A stretch of 20,336 nucleotides of DNA from positions 1 through 20,336 of the IMG/VR virus record IMGVR_UViG_3300009419_000131, one strand, 5' to 3'. The DNA comes from a virus. The notes under the pieces are model-generated. The model saw only the letters and a list, made by a program, of their open reading frames with translations, ran no database searches and was not told the DNA's origin. The translations under genes and the position numbers were made by a program. Below are positions 1-4,681 of the stretch, one piece after another. The first letter of the stretch is position 1. Each line of letters begins with the position of its first letter.

Positions 1-267
1 AGGTGGGCTTGAGGGTGTCATTGGTATGGTGTATTGGGGAATACCAATAGCTGACCCTTGTGGTGTTACGATTTGGTTGGGGTAAACCGTCAATGGTTGG
101 CCTACCGTATTGCCTTGCGGTGTTAATAAATTAACCGAATTGCCGTTTTGCTGGATATAGCCAGTAACTTGGCCCTGCGGGTTTGTAATTACATAAGTTT
201 GGGCGGCAGCATCTTGCATACCTAACCCTAAAATGTAACCAATAAAAAAGATAATGGTTTCCTTCAT
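1..267 (-). CDS. Secreted Gln/Pro-rich small protein, 3' end cut by window
   Basis: Reading frame of at least 89 codons running off the left edge. The start is the ATG at 265-267, preceded by the repeated leader AAGTGAGATAGAC. The N-terminus (MKETIIFFIGYILGLGMQDAAAQ) reads as a signal peptide with an Ala-rich cleavage region near residues 20-23. The rest is low in charge and rich in Gln, Pro, Thr and Asn, with a loosely repeated TPQG motif (residues about 28-30 as NPQG, then 49-52 and 67-70). It is probably exported to the periplasm or envelope. It is the last visible gene of the leftward unit that starts at the promoter at 823-851. No family is recognised; the coding call rests on the signal peptide, open frame and shared leader. 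Confidence 0.7.
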   Translation of the reverse strand, partial: MKETIIFFIGYILGLGMQDAAAQTYVITNPQGQVTGYIQQNGNSVNLLTPQGNTVGQPLTVYPNQIVTPQGSAIGIPQYTIPMTPSSPP

Positions 268-306
268 GTCTATCTCACTTTTCTTAAAGTACGCCCCCGC
301 AGGGGC
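268..306 (-). promoter_or_regulatory. Intercistronic leader module, copy 1
   Basis: Read on the minus strand: a hairpin GCCCC-TGCG-GGGGC (306-293), then ACTTT...AAAAGT as a short inverted repeat, then AAAAGTGAGATAGAC directly before the ATG at 267. It lies between the stop of the 313-522 gene and the next start. The same arrangement occurs at 523-560 and 3899-3934. GTGA can pair with the UCAC just upstream of the CCUCC at the 3' end of 16S rRNA, so this may be an extended ribosome-binding site. The hairpin followed by a weak T stretch could also attenuate transcription. Confidence 0.6.
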
Positions 307-312
307 TAGGGT

Positions 313-522
313 TTAAATTGGAAACTGGATTCTGCGATCTTCCCACTCTGAAATGATCCGCTCCATTTTTTGCTTAATCTTTTTGCTAGGATAACGACCA
401 GTTGCGGTGTAGGCGTTTAAGGCATCATTATCCCAAACCCAATACTTATACCCGTTGTCAAAGCTATATTGAAAATAATATCTAGAGGTTAAATCAATTT
501 TGTCTTTGCTGATAACTTTCAT
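313..522 (-). CDS. Small hypothetical phage protein
   Basis: 69 residues, from the ATG at 520-522. The start is supported by the leader AAAAGTGAGATAGAA immediately upstream. The protein is basic and rich in aromatic residues (RYYFQYSFDNGYKYWVWDND), with a Lys-rich helix-like stretch (SKKIKQKMERIISEWEDRR) near the C-terminus. It has no signal peptide, membrane segment or catalytic motif that I can identify. It lies in the leftward early unit between the 73-residue gene and the secreted protein, with the repeated hairpin module on both sides. Function unknown; the WVWD-containing half suggests a small folded domain rather than a spurious frame. Confidence 0.65.
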   Translation of the reverse strand: MKVISKDKIDLTSRYYFQYSFDNGYKYWVWDNDALNAYTATGRYPSKKIKQKMERIISEWEDRRIQFPI

Positions 523-560
523 TTCTATCTCACTTTTCTAAAAGTAGCCCCCTAGGGGGC
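523..560 (-). promoter_or_regulatory. Intercistronic leader module, copy 2
   Basis: Read on the minus strand: a perfect 14-bp palindrome GCCCCCTAGGGGGC (560-547), then ACTTTT-AG-AAAAGT as a second inverted repeat, then GTGAGATAGAA ending at the ATG of the 313-522 gene. It begins just after the stop of the upstream gene. Order and sequence match the copies at 268-306 and 3899-3934. Confidence 0.65.
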
Positions 561-566
561 AGTTAA

Positions 567-788
567 TTATCTGTCGTACTTGTTTGTTACATCAAACTTG
601 TCAGCAATTGCGTCTTGTTCCTTGCCAGCCAAATAAAGGCTTAATGCTTCTTTTTGAATAGGCAGTAAATCTGATTGATTTTTAATCATGGAACAAACAA
701 CTTTAGCTAACGCTGTATCAGCAGATAAATTGTTGTCAGGTTCATCTCTGTAATCTTTGATGATGCTGTAAATTTGCTTGGAGTACAT
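567..788 (-). CDS. Small hypothetical phage protein
   Basis: 73 residues. I place the start at the ATG at 786-788 (MYSKQIYSII). A longer frame would begin at 854, but its extra 22 codons overlap the promoter and operator at 823-851 and have no ribosome-binding site. The chosen start is preceded by AAAGTGAGAAAGGCAACAAA, related to the leader used by its neighbours. The protein is mainly helical and mildly acidic, with a middle segment (TALAKVVCSMIKNQSDLLPIQKEALSLYLAG) followed by KEQDAIADKF, which might be helix-turn-helix-like. No family recognised. It is the first gene of the leftward early unit. Confidence 0.6.
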   Translation of the reverse strand: MYSKQIYSIIKDYRDEPDNNLSADTALAKVVCSMIKNQSDLLPIQKEALSLYLAGKEQDAIADKFDVTNKYDR

Positions 789-822
789 TTTGTTGCCTTT
801 CTCACTTTGATTAAGTAAGACC

Positions 823-851
823 AGTTTATTAAGGTAGCTTAACCATGTCAA
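823..851 (-). promoter_or_regulatory. Leftward sigma70-type early promoter
   Basis: On the minus strand, -35 TTGACA (851-846, perfect consensus), 17-bp spacer and -10 TAAACT (828-823, 4 of 6). Upstream is a strongly AT-rich tract (852-900) that could act as an UP element. It would drive the leftward genes at 788 and below. The spacer contains the operator-like palindrome at 829-842. Confidence 0.75.
829..842. promoter_or_regulatory. Operator-like palindrome, site 1
   Basis: TTAAG-GTAG-CTTAA, a perfect 5-4-5 inverted repeat placed between the -35 and -10 boxes of the leftward promoter. It has the same half-sites and spacing as sites at 1500-1513, 1555-1568 and 3595-3608. A protein bound here would block RNA polymerase. 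Confidence 0.7.
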
Positions 852-1135
852 CACTTTTCTGCATATTTATAAAAATATTTTTAGTTGTTGTTTTTTTACA
901 CATAGCTTGCCCAAAGGTGATAGCACCCCATCCATTCAAGAAGTTGGTCTTGAACTAATGCTCCCAAAGGTAGTGTTCAATCGTTATAAGGTTGTCTATC
1001 ACCATTGTCCTTGTAACTTGTGTAGTACCCACTCAAGTCTACGGGGCTTGCTGTCAGGTGTAAACCAGCCCATGTTCTGTTCCACGCCACCCATTTAGGT
1101 GCTTAATATCGTTTGGAGTACGAATGGGACAGGCA
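852..1135. other. Gene-free region with AT tract and several inverted repeats
   Basis: I see no convincing gene here. 852-900 is AT-rich; 873-897 resembles 3546-3574. 905-1130 is more balanced and carries perfect inverted repeats: GGTGATAG (916-923) with CTATCACC (996-1003), enclosing TTCAAGA (935-941) with TCTTGAA (948-954). Further on are ACTTG/CAAGT (about 1016-1036), GGGCT/AGCCC (about 1044-1071) and CCCATT/AATGGG (about 1090-1128). CCCAAAGGT is directly repeated (910-918 and 963-971, first base differing in context). The pattern is compatible with a folded RNA, but direction of transcription and family are unknown. Confidence 0.4.
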
Positions 1136-1250
1136 ATAAAAAAGGGCTTTAGGGGTGGCTTTGTGCTAGAACGGCTTAAGAAATGCCTCTTATCTCATTT
1201 CCTAAACCCACAAAATCACCTCTAAAACCCTTACTTATCGAGTGTTCTAG
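1136..1250 (-). terminator. Very long hairpin terminator or structured 3' RNA with pseudoknot-capable bulge
   Basis: Arms at 1142-1165 and 1209-1232 (24 nt each, 20 exact Watson-Crick matches plus wobbles) continue into inner arms 1173-1185 and 1196-1208 (13 pairs on the minus strand, two of them G-U), with a 10-nt loop. On the minus strand six T residues (1143-1138) follow at once, as in an intrinsic terminator for the helix-turn-helix gene that ends at 1278. The only large interruption is a 7-nt bulge (1166-1172); its exact complement lies outside the hairpin at 1244-1250, so a pseudoknot or alternative fold is possible. Confidence 0.65.
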
Positions 1251-1277
1251 TCCTCAATAATTAAATTCTACTACAAG

Positions 1278-1499
1278 TTATTCCAACTCAGGCCAAATTA
1301 ATTTATGGTTATGCGGAAATAAGGTTTTACGGGTAATTAACCCGTGTGATTCTTTTTCTAATGTTGCAGCTAGGATCACCAGCTTATCTTGCGGAATATC
1401 CCCGTTCTGCCACATAGATACGGCAGGTACAGATACCCCGACTATCTTGGATACACGGGTACATCCACCTAATAATTTGATAATTGCTGTTGCGTTCAT
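1278..1499 (-). CDS. Cro/CI-like (YdaS-type) helix-turn-helix repressor
   Basis: 73 residues from the ATG at 1497-1499. Residues about 13-33 (CTRVSKIVGVSVPAVSMWQNG) fit the helix-turn-helix of small Cro/YdaS-type phage regulators: the 'LGGxTxVSxxVGVSxxAVSxW' pattern with a recognition helix around VPAVSMW, then the usual IP-x3-L-x3-A helix. It has no dimerisation or LexA-like cleavage domain, so Cro-like length rather than full CI. It is transcribed away from the SSB operon, the classical layout of an immunity region. Palindromes in its own promoter and three others suggest it is autoregulated and controls both arms; binding is inferred. No Shine-Dalgarno is seen, and the mRNA may be leaderless. 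It could alternatively act as the antitoxin-type member of a YdaS/YdaT pair, but no partner is adjacent. Confidence 0.85.
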   Translation of the reverse strand: MNATAIIKLLGGCTRVSKIVGVSVPAVSMWQNGDIPQDKLVILAATLEKESHGLITRKTLFPHNHKLIWPELE

Positions 1500-1513
1500 G
1501 TAAGGTATCTTAA
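1500..1513. promoter_or_regulatory. Operator-like palindrome, site 2
   Basis: GTAAG-GTAT-CTTAA on the plus strand, one mismatch from the 5-4-5 palindrome of the other three sites. It abuts the start codon of the helix-turn-helix gene and covers its predicted -10 box, fitting negative autoregulation. Confidence 0.65.
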
Positions 1514-1535
1514 CTTATTTACAACACTTTAGCAA
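1507..1535 (-). promoter_or_regulatory. Promoter of the helix-turn-helix gene
   Basis: On the minus strand, -35 TTGCTA (1535-1530), 17-bp spacer, -10 TAAGAT (1512-1507); each box matches consensus at 4 of 6. With a normal -10 to start distance, transcription would begin at or within a few bases of the ATG, so the message would be leaderless or nearly so. That agrees with the lack of a ribosome-binding site. Confidence 0.55.
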
Positions 1536-1542
1536 ATACTTG

Positions 1543-1571
1543 TTGACTTGTGGTTTAAGGCATCTTAATAT
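1543..1571 (+). promoter_or_regulatory. Rightward early promoter
   Basis: -35 TTGACT (1543-1548, 5 of 6), 17-bp spacer, -10 TAATAT (1566-1571, 4 of 6). It would drive the gene at 1626 and the SSB/exonuclease operon. The operator-like palindrome 1555-1568 overlaps the spacer and the -10 box. Confidence 0.7.
1555..1568. promoter_or_regulatory. Operator-like palindrome, site 3
   Basis: TTAAG-GCAT-CTTAA, perfect 5-4-5 inverted repeat inside the rightward promoter. It lies 41 bp from site 2, so the divergent promoters could be controlled together. Confidence 0.7.
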
Positions 1572-1625
1572 CTTAGGTACGGTATGTGCCGTGTTAACTA
1601 CCCAAGCGGGTGAGAAAGAGTAAAT

Positions 1626-1868
1626 ATGAGTGACTATGACCAGCAGTTAGCTGACCAAGTTCAGACTGAATTTGAGTTAGACGAAACCTTTAAAGACTTG
1701 GAAGATGGTGTACTTCTTACCAATCGTCAAATTGACCTACTACGCCATTGCTGCGGCTTTCCTAAACGCAACACCCATGTAAATCCTGTATTGCGTGATG
1801 TTGTCAATGACATTGGCAATTGCTTTGGCAACCCTTTAAATACATTTCCTAAAATTTGGAGCAAATAA
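1626..1868 (+). CDS. Small hypothetical protein, first gene of the rightward operon
   Basis: 80 residues. The start ATG at 1626 lies behind GGTGAGAAAGAG, the leader type shared with other left-arm genes, and about 55 nt downstream of the predicted promoter. The N-terminal third is acidic (DETFKDLEDG); the middle has LLTNRQIDLLRHCCGFPKR, a helix-like stretch with a Cys pair and basic end. No family is recognised. The stop codon directly precedes the ATG of the SSB-like gene (TAAATG), so the two are surely co-transcribed and probably translationally coupled. Being first in the operon it may be an early regulatory or DNA-transaction protein, but the sequence gives no direct clue. Confidence 0.7.
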   Translation: MSDYDQQLADQVQTEFELDETFKDLEDGVLLTNRQIDLLRHCCGFPKRNTHVNPVLRDVVNDIGNCFGNPLNTFPKIWSK

Positions 1869-2483
1869 ATGATTATTTCCGATAGCAGCAAAGAGTTTAA
1901 GATTGCCCCAGCAGGGCTGCATATGGCCCGTTTGTACAGCGTCATTGATCTAGGGCATCAAGCTACCGAATGGGCTGGCGAAACCAAGATCATGCACAAG
2001 GTCGTATTTACTTGGGAACTGCACGGTGATGACGATGCAGGGCTACCGCTAAAAACAGACGATGGTAAGCCTTTAATCGTGTCCAAGCGATATACCGTCA
2101 GTTTAGGCGATCAAGCACGGTTACGGCAAGACTTAGAAAGCGGGTCAAATAAAAAGATGACTGCGGAAGATCGCAAAAACTTTGACTTAAAAGGCTTGCT
2201 GGGTAAGTTCTGCATGGTCAACATCACGCATAGTGAAGATGGCAAATACGCTAACATCAGCGGTATCAGCCCAGTTCCTAGCGCATTGCGTAGTGTGCAG
2301 CCCGAGGGCATCAACCCAGTATTGCACTTTTGGCTGGCTGAGTTTGACCAAGCAAAGTACGATTCTTTGCCTAAGTACTACAAAGAAAAGATTGCAGAAA
2401 GTAGTGAGTGGCGGGGGCAGAAGCAGCGTGAAGCTGATGTGCCTAAAGTTGAAGATGTAAAACTTGACGATATTCCATTTTAA
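1869..2483 (+). CDS. Single-stranded DNA-binding protein-like
   Basis: 204 residues. The strongest clue is the C-terminus: an acidic, flexible stretch ending VKLDDIPF, matching the DDDIPF-type tail by which bacterial SSB recruits repair and replication partners. The N-terminal part (residues about 1-135) has alternating beta-type segments (HMARLYSVIDLG, KIMHKVVFTWEL, FCMVNITHSEDGKYANISGI) compatible with an OB fold, as in phage SSB/replication proteins. It is directly followed, after one small gene, by a PD-(D/E)XK exonuclease, the usual partner in phage recombination modules. Starts at the ATG touching the previous stop. The SSB role is inferred from tail and context; the OB fold cannot be proven by eye. 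Confidence 0.7.
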   Translation: MIISDSSKEFKIAPAGLHMARLYSVIDLGHQATEWAGETKIMHKVVFTWELHGDDDAGLPLKTDDGKPLIVSKRYTVSLGDQARLRQDLESGSNKKMTAEDRKNFDLKGLLGKFCMVNITHSEDGKYANISGISPVPSALRSVQPEGINPVLHFWLAEFDQAKYDSLPKYYKEKIAESSEWRGQKQREADVPKVEDVKLDDIPF

Positions 2484-2493
2484 GGGGAACAAC

Positions 2494-2643
2494 ATGAAAA
2501 AATTATTTGTAGGTATTTGCTTTTCTTTGACAGCTACTTTGGTATATGCAAACTGCACTACGCATACCCTTATGCAAGGCGGTCGTTTTGTAACTTGTAC
2601 AACTTGCTGCTATGGTGGCAATTGCAACACTACCTGTTATTAA
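2494..2643 (+). CDS. Cys-rich secreted mini-protein
   Basis: 49 residues, ATG at 2494 behind a good ribosome-binding site (AAGGGGAACAAC). MKKLFVGICFSLTATLVYA is a textbook signal peptide, cleaved after YA. The mature part of about 30 residues holds six Cys (NCTT..., TCTTCC, NCNTTCY) with Gly, Thr and Asn, suggesting a small disulfide-bonded or metal-binding exported peptide. It sits between the SSB-like gene and the exonuclease, so it is expressed early. Because it is targeted to the envelope, roles such as superinfection exclusion or host-surface alteration are conceivable, but nothing in the sequence shows which. Confidence 0.7.
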   Translation: MKKLFVGICFSLTATLVYANCTTHTLMQGGRFVTCTTCCYGGNCNTTCY

Positions 2644-2650
2644 GGCGCAC

Positions 2651-3394
2651 ATGATAGTTAAAGAAAAGGTGACAGAAAATGGTCATTGGTACACAAAAGA
2701 CGGCACTCCAGCCTATACAACCATCGGCAAGACTGGTGAACGGGCAACCACGCTTCGTGACGCACGGAAACTCGGACTTTTGCCAAGTGTTACAACAATT
2801 AACGGAATGCTATCGAAAGCAGGGCTTGATACATGGAAGCAGCAACAAGTCCTCTTAGCCGCTTTAACCCTGCCTAGACAGCCTGACGAACCTGAAGCTG
2901 ACTGGCTGGCTAGGGTAATGCAAGATAGCAAGGCTACGGGTCGGGAAGCTGCGGAACGGGGTACGGCTATTCATGCGGTTATTGAAGCCTATTTCGATCA
3001 GGTGTATATGCCTGAAAAGCCACCGTACTTGGATGCAGTTAGCAAAGCCTTGCTGGATGCGTTTGGAAACCAGCTATGGCTTCCTGAGAAGTCTTTTGGG
3101 CATCCGCTAGGGTTTGGTGGCAAATGCGACCTGATGGCTAAAAACGGCTTTGTAGTCGATTTTAAGACCAAAGACACGAACCTAGACAAAGTTGATGTTT
3201 ACTTTGAACATGAGATGCAACTGGCGGCATACCGTGAGGGTCTTGGAGTACCTAATGCAAAGTGCGCTATTGTGTTTGTCAACGGCACTACCAATCAGGT
3301 AAAGCTGATTGAAATTGAGGAGCAAAAGCTACAAAATGGCTGGGAATGCTTCCAACATCTGCTACGGGTCTATCAGATCAAGAACGGAATATAA
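2651..3394 (+). CDS. PD-(D/E)XK (Cas4/RecB-like) exonuclease
   Basis: 247 residues from the ATG at 2651. A start at 2612 is possible but would lie inside the Cys-rich gene; 2651 follows that gene's stop and an AAGG motif. The RecB/Cas4-like nuclease motifs are visible in order: RGTAIHAVIEAYF (His108, Glu112), GKCDLM with Asp160, VVDFKTK with Asp170 and Lys172 (the D-x-K metal and catalytic pair), and MQLAAYREG with Gln190 and Tyr194 (QxxxY). Length fits phage exonucleases. It probably resects double-strand ends for recombination, working with the SSB-like protein two genes upstream. No Cys ligands for a Cas4 iron-sulfur cluster are apparent. The stop TAA overlaps a tiny ATG frame (3394-3468), which I do not call as a gene. 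Confidence 0.85.
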   Translation: MIVKEKVTENGHWYTKDGTPAYTTIGKTGERATTLRDARKLGLLPSVTTINGMLSKAGLDTWKQQQVLLAALTLPRQPDEPEADWLARVMQDSKATGREAAERGTAIHAVIEAYFDQVYMPEKPPYLDAVSKALLDAFGNQLWLPEKSFGHPLGFGGKCDLMAKNGFVVDFKTKDTNLDKVDVYFEHEMQLAAYREGLGVPNAKCAIVFVNGTTNQVKLIEIEEQKLQNGWECFQHLLRVYQIKNGI

Positions 3395-3545
3395 TGCGGT
3401 ATGGGCGGTGGGGTAGACAAAATCTATGCTCCTTCACGGGACTACCGCCCACCATCTTAGGGCGTTAAGCCGCCATAGTAGGATGCAGTAATTAGGGAAT
3501 TTTGCGGCTTTCTGCCCTATTTGTAGCAACTGCTAAATACTGCCC
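3395..3545 (+). other. Structured intergenic region after the exonuclease gene
   Basis: Most of the 264-bp gap after the exonuclease has nested inverted repeats: GGGCGGT (3403-3409) with ACCGCCC (3444-3450); AAGCCGC (3467-3473) with GCGGCTT (3504-3510); and overlapping with the last, TAGGG (3493-3497) with CCCTA (3515-3519) inside GCAGT (3485-3489) with ACTGC (3529-3533). The last two sets are mutually exclusive folds. No good poly-T follows a stem, so this is not a simple terminator. A 24-codon frame at 3394-3468 is present but unsupported. Confidence 0.4.
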
Positions 3546-3586
3546 AAATATTTTTTTACTTTTGTTGTTTTTTTGTAAAAAAGTGC

Positions 3587-3615
3587 TTGCTTTATTAAGT
3601 TGGCTTAACTAAACT
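3587..3615 (+). promoter_or_regulatory. Second rightward promoter
   Basis: -35 TTGCTT (3587-3592), 17-bp spacer, -10 TAAACT (3610-3615), followed by GG as in the leftward promoter at 823-851 (also TAAACTGG). The upstream AT-rich tract (3546-3580) resembles that of the leftward promoter. It would drive 3659 and the following genes. The spacer carries operator site 4. Confidence 0.65.
3595..3608. promoter_or_regulatory. Operator-like palindrome, site 4
   Basis: TTAAG-TTGG-CTTAA, perfect 5-4-5 inverted repeat between the -35 and -10 boxes of the second rightward promoter, matching sites 1 and 3 in half-sites and position. Confidence 0.7.
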
Positions 3616-3658
3616 GGAGTTACTCCATTGGGGAGTGAGATAGAAAAAGGAGCAGCAA

Positions 3659-3892
3659 ATGGACTACGAAAAAGAAATCGCAATGTTTGGTACTACTCTT
3701 GGTGTTGTAGAAGCCAACATAGAAAACGCCAGCAACATCAATATGCGTTTAATGGGTATGTTGTCCGATGTTCAAACGCTTATGCAACAAGGCAGCATTG
3801 TTGAAGCAAACCAATTAATTAACCGTGTTAAGTACTACTTTGCAGAATACACAGATACCCGTAATTTGGTATTTGCAGGTGATAAAGTTTAA
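3659..3892 (+). CDS. Small hypothetical helical protein
   Basis: 77 residues, ATG at 3659, preceded by GGAGCAGCAA and further upstream by GGGAGTGAGATAGA, the leader motif shared with other left-arm genes; here an inverted repeat ACTCC/GGAGT (3622-3636) takes the place of the usual hairpins. The protein is almost entirely helical with heptad-like hydrophobics (LGVVEANIENASNINMRLMGMLSDVQTLM) and resembles small phage coiled-coil proteins. No known family or motif. It is the first gene behind the promoter at 3587-3615, so it is likely controlled by the operator there. Confidence 0.65.
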   Translation: MDYEKEIAMFGTTLGVVEANIENASNINMRLMGMLSDVQTLMQQGSIVEANQLINRVKYYFAEYTDTRNLVFAGDKV

Positions 3893-3898
3893 TTAAAC

Positions 3899-3934
3899 GC
3901 CCTTCGGGGCATACTTTTGAAAAGTGAGATAGAG
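3899..3934 (+). promoter_or_regulatory. Intercistronic leader module, copy 3
   Basis: GCCC-TTCG-GGGC hairpin with a stable UUCG-type loop (3899-3910), then ACTTTT-G-AAAAGT inverted repeat, then GTGAGATAGAG directly before the ATG at 3935. It is the same arrangement as on the minus strand at 268-306 and 523-560, so the element serves genes of both early units. Confidence 0.65.
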
Positions 3935-4525
3935 ATGAAAAATATTAATAGATATGTTCCAAAAGGCTTTCAACTCATTAAAGCTGTACCCGAGTTAGGT
4001 CTTGAAGTTTACGGAATATACAGCCCAAAAGTGCTTGCTATTTGCTTTGCAGGCAAAAGAAGCAAGTCTGACTGGTACTACAGCTTTTCTAATGTTGAGT
4101 GCTTAAACAAAAAGATTGACCAAACCATTGAGGGTTTAAACGCTGCAATAGCCGCCAAAATGGAAAAGAAAGTACTTAGAACCAAGAAAGCGGATGTTTC
4201 TGTTGGTGATGTATTTAGGGCTTCTTGGGGTTACGATCAGACCAATATTGACTATTACCAAGTTGTTTCAGTAATTGGCAAGATGGTTGAAGTTTGCAAG
4301 ATTGGCAGCGAGGGTCAAGACGATTGCTTTATGTCAGGTATGTGTGTTCCAGTAGTTGACAACTTTATCGGTAAGCCTTTTAAGAAGTTGGCGCAATGCT
4401 GTGAATACGGTGGTGAAGCAAGAATCAAGATTAATAGTTTTTGTAGTGCTTACAAAATGAAGCCTGTTGCAATGATTGGCAATAAGGCAGTTTATGAAGC
4501 CAGCAGATATTCTTACTACGCATAA
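3935..4525 (+). CDS. Conserved-looking hypothetical protein
   Basis: 196 residues from the ATG at 3935; an upstream TTG at 3917 would start inside the leader module and is unlikely. The N-terminal half has a basic, aromatic segment (GKRSKSDWYYSFSNVE) and a helix rich in Ala and Lys. The second half begins VSVGDVFRASWGYDQTNIDYYQVV, a pattern I know from uncharacterised phage and plasmid proteins (GDVF...SWGYDQTNIDYYQV), followed by Cys residues at several points (VCKIGS, DDCFMSGMCVP, AQCCEYGG). No catalytic motif is recognised. It lies in the middle early unit; the next gene follows after AAGGGGG. Confidence 0.7.
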   Translation: MKNINRYVPKGFQLIKAVPELGLEVYGIYSPKVLAICFAGKRSKSDWYYSFSNVECLNKKIDQTIEGLNAAIAAKMEKKVLRTKKADVSVGDVFRASWGYDQTNIDYYQVVSVIGKMVEVCKIGSEGQDDCFMSGMCVPVVDNFIGKPFKKLAQCCEYGGEARIKINSFCSAYKMKPVAMIGNKAVYEASRYSYYA

Positions 4526-4534
4526 GGGGGTTAT

Positions 4535-4681
4535 ATGGACATCAAGATATTAGAAAAAAGTTTAGCTGGTCAGCAGTTTGTTTTGAAATTCAGCAAAAAC
4601 CCTGTGCAGATTGAAAGAGTTAAAAAAGCGATATACAGACTAGAAAATCAGATTTTAGCCATTAAGAAAGGTATGAAATGA
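4535..4681 (+). CDS. Small basic hypothetical protein
   Basis: 48 residues, ATG at 4535 behind AAGGGGGTTAT, a strong ribosome-binding site. Sequence begins MDIKILEKSLAGQQ and ends in a Lys-rich helix (ERVKKAIYRLENQILAIKKGMK), net basic. Its stop overlaps the next start by four bases (ATGA at 4678-4681), indicating translational coupling. Too short to assign; it could bind nucleic acid given its charge, but that is a guess. Confidence 0.6.
   Translation: MDIKILEKSLAGQQFVLKFSKNPVQIERVKKAIYRLENQILAIKKGMK

Noticed and set aside
907-1098. 63-residue frame with TTG start
   Set aside because: No ribosome-binding site, unconvincing composition, and it overlaps the inverted repeats of the gene-free region.
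2187-2558. Opposite-strand frame of 123 codons over the SSB-like gene
   Set aside because: It has no start signal and lies antisense to a gene with a recognisable SSB tail; typical shadow frame.
3394-3468. 24-codon frame overlapping the exonuclease stop (TAATG)
   Set aside because: The overlap is suggestive of coupling, but the frame is tiny and falls within perfect inverted repeats that explain the sequence better.
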